Assembly: GCA_015493225.1 (NCBI GenBank)
Contig: WGDO01000032.1
Location: 1 to 58,234, forward strand
DNA: 58,234 nt
Reading direction: 5' to 3'
Source: Patescibacteria group bacterium
GTDB lineage: Bacteria > Patescibacteriota > Minisyncoccia > Moranbacterales > DUUL01
The stretch's first letter is position 1; each line of letters starts with the position of its first letter. Positions 51,803-58,234 of the stretch are shown one piece after another. A model generated the notes under the pieces. It worked only from the letters and a program-made list of their open reading frames with translations. It was not told the origin of the DNA and made no database searches. Made by a program: the position numbers and the translations under genes.

Positions 51803-52528
51803 ATGCTTCAAAAAGTCTTAGAAACAAAAAGAGTGGTGGCTGGATTTACCGACCGGTGGGATGGGGTGAGTAAACCGCCCTATAATACTTTAAATTTAGC
51901 CCTACGCGTTGGGGACAGTGGCAAAGATGTCCTGGAAAACAGACAACTATTAGCTGAAAAATTAACAATAAAGCCGAGTAATTTTGCCTGGATGAATCAG
52001 GTACATTCTGATAAAATTGTGCCTGTTATAAAAAGCGGAGAAGTCTTAAAGACTGACGGGCTAATAACCACTCAACCAGAATTAGCCCTAATGGTTTTGG
52101 TAGCAGATTGTATCCCGATTTTATTTTATGATCCAAAGCAAAAGATAATTGCCGTTGCTCACGCTGGACGAGAGGGTAGTTTCTTAAATATTGCCGGAAA
52201 AATGATTTTAAAATTGCAAAAAGAATATAATTCCAATCCTCAAAATATTAAAGTATATTTAGGGCCATCTATTCAAAAAGAATGTTACCGAGTTGACCAA
52301 AAGATTATTAAACGATTTAAAAAACAGTGGGGTGAAAAATATATTTATAACAACACTAATCTTGATTTGCCCTTACTGAATCAAGATCAACTATTAAAAA
52401 CCGGCATTAAAAAAGAAAATATATTTGTCAGTAAGATTTGTAATCACTGTAACCAAAATTATTTTTCCTATCGTCGTGCCGAAAACAATCGTACGGGTCG
52501 TTTTGGAGGAATTATTATGTTAAAATGA
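51803..52528 (+). CDS. pgeF: PgeF/YfiH family protein (laccase-domain)
   Basis: A 241-residue member of the YfiH/FAMIN family, known as peptidoglycan-editing factor or as purine nucleoside phosphorylase/adenosine deaminase. MNQVHSDKIV, LMVLVADCIPILFYD, AVAHAGREG and ICNHCNQNYFSYRRAENNRTGRF carry the His/Cys zinc ligands. Operonic with the MazG-like gene. Confidence 0.92.
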   Translation: MLQKVLETKRVVAGFTDRWDGVSKPPYNTLNLALRVGDSGKDVLENRQLLAEKLTIKPSNFAWMNQVHSDKIVPVIKSGEVLKTDGLITTQPELALMVLVADCIPILFYDPKQKIIAVAHAGREGSFLNIAGKMILKLQKEYNSNPQNIKVYLGPSIQKECYRVDQKIIKRFKKQWGEKYIYNNTNLDLPLLNQDQLLKTGIKKENIFVSKICNHCNQNYFSYRRAENNRTGRFGGIIMLK

Positions 52529-52529
52529 A

Positions 52530-52556
52530 GGCCCGTCACAATTGAGTAAACGGGCC
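52530..52556 (-). terminator. Terminator hairpin (minus strand)
   Basis: GGCCCGT pairs with ACGGGCC; on the minus strand TTCATTTTA follows. It can end the small minus-strand gene and may also protect the end of pgeF, whose stop is one base away. Confidence 0.65.
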
Positions 52557-52572
52557 AGGAAAGAACAGGTTT

Positions 52573-52809
52573 CTAAGGAACAAACTGCATGAGCTGTTCG
52601 GTAGTATGACCACCAAACAATTCATCAATTTCAATGTTATGTTTTAATAGAAAACATGTTGTTTCAATGTCATTATTATTAAAACATAAATCAATCACTT
52701 TTGTTTTCAGGATATATGCTTTTTGAAAAGAATCTTTGGCTAAATCATAGTCTAAATATAGCCATAAAATAATTGCCTGACAACAATGTAGTCTTGCTAT
52801 GTCTATCAT
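52573..52809 (-). CDS. Small protein, possibly ankyrin-like
   Basis: A 78-residue protein. VIDLCFNNNDIETTCFLLKHNIEID has the helix-turn-helix rhythm of an ankyrin repeat, but one unit is not enough for a firm call. A GGGGGG stretch is nine bases before the ATG. It stands alone on the minus strand and ends with a terminator. Confidence 0.6.
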   Translation of the reverse strand: MIDIARLHCCQAIILWLYLDYDLAKDSFQKAYILKTKVIDLCFNNNDIETTCFLLKHNIEIDELFGGHTTEQLMQFVP

Positions 52810-52887
52810 AATAAATTCCCCCCATCTAAATTTAAATTGACTGTAGTATAAAAGTATATTAACATTTATTTATAATTATGTAAAAAT

Positions 52888-53307
52888 ATGAAAAAAATCA
52901 TCGTATTTGGAACTTTTGATGTTTTTCATCCTGGACACCAGGATTTTTTTCGTCAAGCTAAAAAGTTTGGTGATTTTTTGATAGTAGTAGTAGCTAGAGA
53001 TAAAAATGTTAAAGATATCAAAGGAACTTGGCCAAGAAATAATGAAAGAAAAAGATTAGAAATTATAAGTAGGTATAATTTGGTAGACAAAATTCTTCTG
53101 GGAAATAAAAATGATGCAAATGATTATAAATATAAAATTTTACAGGAAGAAAAACCTGATGTAATTTGTCTTGGCTATGACCAACGAGTAAATGAGAAAG
53201 AGTTGCAAAAAAAGCTAAAAGAATATAGAATGGATAAGGTGGAAATGGTAAGATTAAAGCCTTATAAAGAAGATATTTATAAGTCGTCGTTACTTTCGGA
53301 CAATTAG
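52888..53307 (+). CDS. Cytidylyltransferase-like protein (FAD synthase/TagD type)
   Basis: A 139-residue nucleotidyltransferase of the HxGH superfamily. The start IVFGTFDVFHPGHQDFF carries HPGH; the C-terminal counterpart of ISSTxIR is YKSSLLSDN. It may form FMN-to-FAD as in archaeal RibL, or CDP-glycerol. Its final ten bases lie inside tRNA-Val, a tight overlap. Confidence 0.87.
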   Translation: MKKIIVFGTFDVFHPGHQDFFRQAKKFGDFLIVVVARDKNVKDIKGTWPRNNERKRLEIISRYNLVDKILLGNKNDANDYKYKILQEEKPDVICLGYDQRVNEKELQKKLKEYRMDKVEMVRLKPYKEDIYKSSLLSDN

Positions 53308-53371
53308 CTCAGTTGGTTAGAGCGCTCGCTCGACATGCGAGAGGTCACAGGTTCAAATCCTGTATTGTCCA
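53298..53371 (+). tRNA. tRNA-Val (anticodon GAC) with C33
   Basis: A full cloverleaf: acceptor GGACAAT/ATTGTCC, D stem GCTC/GAGC, anticodon stem CTCGC/GCGAG, loop TCGACAT, T stem ACAGG/CCTGT, discriminator A. The anticodon GAC reads Val codons. Position 33 is C instead of the nearly universal U. CCA is not encoded. The 5' end overlaps the stop of the preceding gene. Confidence 0.88.
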
Positions 53372-53430
53372 CAGGTTCTCACCCTAAACGGGTGACCAAT
53401 CATAGATTGGAAATCCTGTATTGTCTACCA
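53346..53430. repeat. Duplicated 3' end of tRNA-Val with insertion
   Basis: The segment CACAGGTTC-AAATCCTGTATTGTC of the tRNA (53346-53369) is repeated just after it. In the second copy 33 bases with two hairpins (TCACCC/GGGTGA and CCAATC/GATTGG) split the T-loop, and the end reads TACCA, so this copy encodes CCA. Confidence 0.8.
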
Positions 53431-53448
53431 TAATGTTTAAATAAATCC

Positions 53449-54039
53449 ATGAAACGACAAATAATTTTAGCATCACAATCACCGAGACGAAAGCAATTGT
53501 TGAAGCAAATTGGTTTAACTGATTTTATTATTCAAGAAAGTGCTTATGAGGAGGATATGACTCTAGACAAGACACCGGAAGAATTAGCAGAATTCTTATC
53601 TTTAGAAAAGGCAAAAGAAGTGGCTAATCATTATGACGACGCCGTCATTATTGCCGGTGATACAATGATTTTTTTCAAAGACAAGGTAATTGGTAAGCCC
53701 AAAAATAAAGAAGAAGCAATAAAAATGTTAACAAAATTTTCTGGACAAAAAGTAGGGTGTGTTTCCGGATTAGCAATAATTGACACTAAAAATAATAGAA
53801 AAATAGTTAACCATGATATTGGTTGGGTAAATTTTAGAAAATTAGACAAGAAAGAAATTATTGAATATGTAAATAGTGAAGAGAATGTACTAGGATTTGC
53901 CGGTGGGTTTGGGTTATTAAATAAAGGTGCAATTTTAATTGATTCTACGGAAGGAGACTTTTTCTCAATAATTGGACTACCTCTAACAAAACTATATTTA
54001 GGATTAAAAGATTTGGGAGTAGATATTTTAAAAATATAA
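53449..54039 (+). CDS. maf: Maf family nucleotide pyrophosphatase
   Basis: A 196-residue Maf/HAM1-like pyrophosphatase that removes modified or non-canonical nucleotides. ILASQSPRRKQLLKQIG, IIAGDTM and VIGKPKNKEEA are the signature segments. Full length. No Shine-Dalgarno sequence. Confidence 0.94.
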   Translation: MKRQIILASQSPRRKQLLKQIGLTDFIIQESAYEEDMTLDKTPEELAEFLSLEKAKEVANHYDDAVIIAGDTMIFFKDKVIGKPKNKEEAIKMLTKFSGQKVGCVSGLAIIDTKNNRKIVNHDIGWVNFRKLDKKEIIEYVNSEENVLGFAGGFGLLNKGAILIDSTEGDFFSIIGLPLTKLYLGLKDLGVDILKI

Positions 54040-54091
54040 ATTAATTTAGTGAAAAGCATTTGGTTAAAAAAGTATAATAAATAAAAATTTT

Positions 54092-55612
54092 ATGGATAAA
54101 AATAATAAAGAAATTCGAACTCGTTTTGCGCCGTCACCAACGGGAGAACTACACATTGGTGGATTAAAAACAGCCTTGTTTGATTATTTACTCGCCAGAA
54201 AAAATAATGGCAGTTTCATTCTAAGAGTTGAAGATACCGACCGCAAAAGATTAGTAGAGGGTGCAGTGGAGAGAATGATAGCAGACTTAGCTTGGGGCGG
54301 AGTAAAAGTAGATGAGGGAATGAAAGTTGATCAGAACGGCGCCCTAGCAGAAGTTGGTAAATATGGGCCGTATATTCAATCAGAGAGATTAGATATTTAT
54401 AAAAAATATATAGACCAATTAATAGATACAGGAAAAGCCTATCATTGTTTTTGCTCCCCAGAAAGATTAGCCGAAGTTCGTAAAACTCAACAGCAAAATA
54501 AGCAGGCCCCAAAATATGACCGACATTGTCTAAATCTTTCTCCAGAGGAAGTGCAAAAGAAAATTGAAGCCGGTGAATCCTATGTTATTCGTTTTAAAAT
54601 TCCGGAAGGCATAACAACCTTTGAGGATGAGGTTTTTGGTGAAGTATCTGTTAAAAACGAAACCTTAGGTGATCAGGTGATAATGAAATCTGATGGTTTT
54701 CCCACTTATCATTTAGCTGTGGTTGTTGACGACCATCTAATGAAAATTTCTCACGTCATCAGAGGCGCCGAATGGCTCCCTAGCACTCCGAAACATGTTT
54801 TATTGTATGAAGCTTTTGGTTGGAAGAAAGAGATGCCTAAGTTTGTTCATATGGCTAATATTCTTAATAAAAATAAGAAAAAACTTTCTAAACGAGAGGG
54901 CAGTGTTAGCGTGGCTGATTTTAGAGAGGAAGGGTATCCAGCAGAAGCTTTAATAAATTTTATTGCCTTACTGGGCTGGAATCCAAAGACCGAACAAGAA
55001 ATTTTTACAATGGAAGAATTGATTAAACAGTTTGATGTTACTAAAATGAATAGAGCCGGTGGAGTATTTGATTTAGACCGTTTAAGCTGGATTAGCAATC
55101 AACATATTAAAAAAATGTCCATTGATGATTTATATAACCAGGGAATTGAGTTTTTAGAAAAACAAGATTTTTATCAACAATTTCTAAAAAATACATCCTT
55201 GACTACGGCTGAAATAAAAAATTATGTCAAAAAGATTTTGAAAGTAGAACAAGAACGATTAAGTAAATTTACAGAAATTGGCATAGAAAATAAATTTTTC
55301 TTTAAAACTGCCGAAGAATTAGACTTTTCCCTGGAAGATATTAATTGGAAAGAAAATAATGCCGAAGATACAAAAAAAGCCTTAATTGAAATAGAAGAAG
55401 TTTTTCAAAATATTCCTGAAGAAAAATGGACAGAGGAATATATCCAGGAACAATTATTAGAATTAGCCGGAGAAAAGAGGGGGGACTATTTATTTCCACT
55501 TCGCTGGGTTCTGAGTGGTCAACAAAAATCTCCTTCACCCTTTGAAATTTCCTGGGTACTGGGAAAGGAAGAATCCCTAAGAAGAATTCAGAGTGTTATT
55601 AATAAGTTCTAG
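54092..55612 (+). CDS. gltX: Glutamyl-tRNA synthetase
   Basis: A 506-residue class I synthetase that charges tRNA-Glu. The HIGH-type motif is PSPTGELHIGG and the KMSKS-type motif is KKLSKREGSVS. CFCSPERL lies in the zinc-finger region. Length is typical. In bacteria lacking glutaminyl-tRNA synthetase it can also charge tRNA-Gln. Confidence 0.96.
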   Translation: MDKNNKEIRTRFAPSPTGELHIGGLKTALFDYLLARKNNGSFILRVEDTDRKRLVEGAVERMIADLAWGGVKVDEGMKVDQNGALAEVGKYGPYIQSERLDIYKKYIDQLIDTGKAYHCFCSPERLAEVRKTQQQNKQAPKYDRHCLNLSPEEVQKKIEAGESYVIRFKIPEGITTFEDEVFGEVSVKNETLGDQVIMKSDGFPTYHLAVVVDDHLMKISHVIRGAEWLPSTPKHVLLYEAFGWKKEMPKFVHMANILNKNKKKLSKREGSVSVADFREEGYPAEALINFIALLGWNPKTEQEIFTMEELIKQFDVTKMNRAGGVFDLDRLSWISNQHIKKMSIDDLYNQGIEFLEKQDFYQQFLKNTSLTTAEIKNYVKKILKVEQERLSKFTEIGIENKFFFKTAEELDFSLEDINWKENNAEDTKKALIEIEEVFQNIPEEKWTEEYIQEQLLELAGEKRGDYLFPLRWVLSGQQKSPSPFEISWVLGKEESLRRIQSVINKF

Positions 55613-55659
55613 ATCACTAGATCATACGAAAACCATTGACTTTGGGAATTTTAAGCAAC

Positions 55660-55765
55660 GAACAGAAAAACCCCCCCAAAAAATTTTCTCCTTACTTTTA
55701 TTTGTCAACTACGTTGTCAAATAAAAGTAAGGAGAAAATTTGACCCCCTTTACACAGGGGGTAGT
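55660..55765. repeat. 27-30-bp hairpin repeat with C-run ends
   Basis: The second full copy of the 40885 element: ACCCCCCC, then inverted arms containing TTTTCTCCTTACTTTTATTT around TAC, then GACCCCCTTTACACAGGGGG. One mismatch lies in the arms, and the arm sequence differs from the 40885 copy while pairing is kept. Confidence 0.85.
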
Positions 55766-55794
55766 CTAAGGGATTTATACCAGGCGTAGCGGTC

Positions 55795-56148
55795 TTATTT
55801 TGCTTTTTTAAAGTTTATCTTATAAATAGGTTCATAAAGAGTATCCCATTGGTCACGTACTTCCACAGTTTTTCCATCCATTAAATTAGTCATAGCCACA
55901 TCTGTTAAAATTTGTTCCAGATCTTTAATTTTAATTTTATTATCCTCTAACTTATCCCAGGCAGTACCCAATTCATTCTGAGCGGATAATTCAATTTCTT
56001 TTTTTTCAGCTCGTAGAGCATCTAATTTTTCAGTTATAGCTTCATATTCAGATGATTGCAATAAAATATTGCGATAATCTTTGCGGGTAACTTTAATTTC
56101 ATTTTTAAGCTCTTGGAGCTCATTAAATACTTCTTGGACATCTTTCAT
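55795..56148 (-). CDS. Coiled-coil protein of unknown function
   Basis: A 117-residue, highly charged, largely helical protein (DVQEVFNELQELKNEIK, KLDALRAEKKEIEL). The start MKDVQEVF is preferred over an upstream in-frame start. It could be a small scaffold. Divergent from the C39-like gene, with opposed promoters between them. Confidence 0.65.
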   Translation of the reverse strand: MKDVQEVFNELQELKNEIKVTRKDYRNILLQSSEYEAITEKLDALRAEKKEIELSAQNELGTAWDKLEDNKIKIKDLEQILTDVAMTNLMDGKTVEVRDQWDTLYEPIYKINFKKAK

Positions 56149-56184
56149 TTTATTTTTTTTAATTTTTAAACACAAAATTAATTA

Positions 56185-56246
56185 TAACACAAAAATTAAT
56201 TTAGACAAAATTACATAAAAATGTTATAATAACCTCAGGAGTAATT
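56185..56246. promoter_or_regulatory. Divergent promoters
   Basis: Plus strand: TTAGAC-N18-TATAAT, ending near 56233. Minus strand: TTGTCT-N16-TATAAT over about 56182-56209. They share the intergenic region of the coiled-coil and C39-like genes. Confidence 0.5.
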
Positions 56247-56273
56247 AATTTACAGAAGTGCTTAAAATATACT

Positions 56274-57569
56274 ATGACTATTTTATCCAATCAAAAAAAT
56301 ATATTATTTTATCTAGGTTTACCAATATTATTATTGGCTCTTTTGGCTTACAGTATTAATTTTGTTAGTGCCTCCGTTGTCAATTTAGATAAAATTAACA
56401 AAACCAATGATCCCAAAAAATTAGAAAAGTATAAAGACAAGGTAGAAAAGCAACTGAAAAGTACTACCCAACAAAAAAATATTCTTAGTAATCAAGTTAA
56501 GCTATATGATTTAAAAGTAACTACGGCTAAGAGAAATTTAAATAACGTTCAAAAAGAATATGAAAGAAATCAACTAGAGTTAGAAAAATTACAAAAAGAA
56601 CTTCAAAAAAAGGATGAGAAAATTAAAATATTTAAAGAACAGCTCAAAAAGAATTTAGTAATTTACCAGCAAAATGACGATAATTTTAAAATAAAAATAC
56701 TTTCCAGCAAGAATGATATTACTTCATTATTAAATCAATCAGAGTATTTAAAACGTTTATCCGGAGAGATAAATAAAAAGATTAAAAAAATTAAACAAGA
56801 TAAGGAAGAGATAGAAAAGAAAAAAATAAAAATTGAAGAATCAAAAACAAAAATTGAAGACAATAAAAAAGAATTATTGAAGAAAAAAGAGACATTTGAA
56901 TCGCAAAAAAGAATCAAGAATGATTTTTTGGCAAAAACCCAGGGAGATGAAAATAAATATAAGTCTCTATTGGCTCATATTGAAGAGCAAAAAAGAAAAT
57001 TATTTAGTTTCAGTGACGTCTCTTCGGCTGTTAAGTCATCCGTCAAAGAAATCCAAAGAAGTGCCAAAAAACCATCCAGCGGACTAGCCAGTAACTCCTG
57101 GTATTATGCTCAGGACAATCCTAAATGGGGATACAAAAATATTGGTTTTTCTAAAACTTTGATGAAAGATTATGGCTGTGCTGTAACTGCCTTGGCGATG
57201 GTTTTTAGTAAAAATGGCGAAAAAATTAATCCTGGGAAATTAGCTAAAAAACCATTATTTTATCGTGATTTAATAATGTGGCCAAATACCTGGGGAAAAT
57301 TGAAATTAACCTCTGGACGTGGACATGGTAATATCAACTGGAATACAATAGATAAAAAAATTAAAAAGGGCATCCCAGTGGCTGTATTTATTAGGTCACG
57401 GAGTGGGGCAGGGCACTATGTGGTTATTCACCACAAGGATAAGAAGGGTAAATATGTCGTTCACGACCCATTGTTTGGAGCTAACATTTATTTAGAAACA
57501 AGTAAAAAATTAATTTCCTCAATTTATAAAAGTGGAGTCACTATTGATCAAATGATTATTTATGAATAA
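56274..57569 (+). CDS. Exported coiled-coil protein with C39-like peptidase domain
   Basis: A 431-residue secreted or anchored protein. An N-terminal hydrophobic segment (about 12-33) is followed by a long Lys/Glu coiled coil (about 40-235), as in PcsB/FtsX-activated hydrolases, and a C39_2-type papain-like domain (about 270-431). The catalytic residues are likely the Cys in DYGCAVTALAMV, the His in AGHYVVIHH and the Asp in VHDPLFG. It may cleave cell-wall or surface peptides. Confidence 0.88.
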   Translation: MTILSNQKNILFYLGLPILLLALLAYSINFVSASVVNLDKINKTNDPKKLEKYKDKVEKQLKSTTQQKNILSNQVKLYDLKVTTAKRNLNNVQKEYERNQLELEKLQKELQKKDEKIKIFKEQLKKNLVIYQQNDDNFKIKILSSKNDITSLLNQSEYLKRLSGEINKKIKKIKQDKEEIEKKKIKIEESKTKIEDNKKELLKKKETFESQKRIKNDFLAKTQGDENKYKSLLAHIEEQKRKLFSFSDVSSAVKSSVKEIQRSAKKPSSGLASNSWYYAQDNPKWGYKNIGFSKTLMKDYGCAVTALAMVFSKNGEKINPGKLAKKPLFYRDLIMWPNTWGKLKLTSGRGHGNINWNTIDKKIKKGIPVAVFIRSRSGAGHYVVIHHKDKKGKYVVHDPLFGANIYLETSKKLISSIYKSGVTIDQMIIYE

Positions 57570-57625
57570 GAATATATTTTGTGGGATGGCTTACTTACAA
57601 ATACCCTTTTGTTTGGATTATTAAA

Positions 57626-57652
57626 TTAGCACTCATAAGTATTGAGTGCTAA
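57626..57652. promoter_or_regulatory. CIRCE element without a heat-shock gene
   Basis: TTAGCACTC-N9-GAGTGCTAA is a perfect match to the HrcA-binding CIRCE operator. No groES, groEL, hrcA or dnaK follows in the next 500 bases, which are non-coding. Confidence 0.9.
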
Positions 57653-57837
57653 TCTTTAAATTAAAGTATTTTTAAAATTAGTTAAACACTTTTTTAAAAA
57701 TTTATTTATTAATTTAATAATTTGATGATTTAATTATCTAGAAAGGCATTGGTTATATTAAGTACTGAAAAAAAATCTAAAAAATATTATTAAATTTTTA
57801 AATATTTTCAGATGGAATGAGTTTTTTAAAGTTAATA

Positions 57838-57914
57838 TTGAGGTGAAGAGCTATTATATTTTTGTCAAAAAATTAATTGAGATGAAGAGCTATTATATTT
57901 TTGTCAAAAAGTTA
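57838..57914. repeat. 39-bp tandem duplication
   Basis: GATGAAGAGCTATTATATTT plus TTGTCAAAAA appears twice in tandem with one difference. It is in the otherwise gene-free 57570-58153 interval. Confidence 0.85.
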
Positions 57915-58042
57915 GAGGTAGGTAGATGCCTGTTTTTAACGCATAAACTTCACCAGATGTCTTCTGGTGTCTGAAAATGATCTAATGATACCTAGGGGCA
58001 TATTTTTGAAAAAAGTTGCAGGTAGGTAGATACCTGTTTTTT
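57912..58042 (+). terminator. Two related terminator hairpins
   Basis: AGGTAGGTAGATGCCTGTTTTT (57914-57936 region) and CAGGTAGGTAGATACCTG with six Ts (58019-58042) are copies of one hairpin terminator. CACCAGA/TCTGGTG forms another hairpin between them. Confidence 0.65.
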
Positions 58043-58113
58043 AATCCAAAAAAGCTGTTTAATGTTTCTTGAAAAATTGGCATATAGTGCCCAATGGGAC
58101 CTAACATGTTAAA

Positions 58114-58141
58114 CTAACCTAGTATTTAACTAGGTTTTTTA
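58114..58141 (+). terminator. Intrinsic terminator before the transposase
   Basis: AACCTAGT pairs with ACTAGGTT and runs into Ts. It would shield the transposase gene from upstream transcription, a usual feature of insertion sequences. Confidence 0.75.
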
Positions 58142-58153
58142 ACATTCAAACGT

Positions 58154-58234
58154 ATGAATAAGAAAAAATGTCCTTATTGCAACAATAGCAAATGTATTAA
58201 AAAAGGTAAAAGAGATGGTCATCAGAGATGGCAA
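58154..58234 (+). CDS. Transposase N-terminus (partial, zinc-finger type)
   Basis: The first 27 codons read MNKKKCPYCNNSKCIKKGKR and continue. CPYC followed by a spaced Cys and KxGKR is the N-terminal zinc finger of IS1/IS1595-type transposases. The gene runs off the right edge. The insertion sequence probably starts within the preceding 100 bases; its terminal repeat cannot be fixed without the other end. Confidence 0.7.
   Translation, partial: MNKKKCPYCNNSKCIKKGKRDGHQRWQ

Overview
The window looks like a chromosomal segment of a Candidate Phyla Radiation (Patescibacteria) bacterium. It is AT-rich and tightly packed with short intergenic gaps. It carries several protein types common in that group: a large DUF4012 surface protein, a DUF3160 protein with a MEMO/AmmeMemoRadiSam-B neighbour, coiled-coil plus C39-like surface hydrolase, and Wzz-like anchors with long charged tails. 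Most genes have no Shine-Dalgarno sequence. UGA is used as an ordinary stop, so this is not a UGA-glycine lineage. No rRNA operon, ribosomal protein cluster or CRISPR array is present.

Layout. 1-6.7 kb: cell-surface polysaccharide genes (Wzz-like protein, two GT4 glycosyltransferases, DUF4012 protein). 6.8-7.6 kb: a promoter, a possible Phe-rich leader peptide with an attenuator, and two zinc-ribbon mini-proteins, followed by a MITE-like element. 7.9-14.4 kb: AhpD-like protein, DUF3160/MEMO pair and a UPF1-like helicase. 14.4-24.2 kb: T-box-controlled glyS, a class IV aminotransferase, a HAD phosphatase, a cyclophilin lipoprotein, clpB, a membrane protein and a degenerate HtrA. 24.5-30.1 kb: a second envelope cluster (two Wzz-like proteins, GT2, O-antigen ligase, radical SAM). 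30.3-33.4 kb: two secreted orphan proteins and a HepT-MntA toxin-antitoxin pair. 33.5-38.4 kb: mreB-mreC-mreD-PBP2. 38.6-42.3 kb: yebC, a methyltransferase, ruvC and an M16 peptidase. 42.4-44.6 kb: an accessory island of tiny genes, a structured RNA and an ArsR-like regulator with its operators. 44.6-58.2 kb: AI-2E transporter, obg, a WecG/TagA transferase, tRNA-Pro, RhuM, AlkD, HD hydrolase, MazG-like, pgeF, a nucleotidyltransferase, tRNA-Val, maf, gltX, a surface C39 hydrolase, a CIRCE box and the first codons of a transposase.

The strongest candidate for something undescribed is a stand-alone RNA gene at about 43.6-43.8 kb. It has its own promoter and terminator and presents two hairpins, each with the same 18-nt loop layout as a universally conserved 23S rRNA domain I hairpin. 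The two stems differ in sequence yet both pair, which points to deliberate structural mimicry rather than an rRNA fragment.

Two expression styles coexist. Housekeeping genes lack Shine-Dalgarno sequences. Nine short orphan genes (zinc-ribbon, secreted or tiny membrane proteins) have strong GGAGG-type sites, and for most of them a promoter with 16-nt spacing and/or a terminator can be seen. Dispersed repeats are abundant: C-run hairpins, 30-bp perfect hairpins, AT-rich 150-bp elements, a heptad microsatellite upstream of mreB and PBP2, and TTACCTTATA palindromes upstream of polysaccharide genes.
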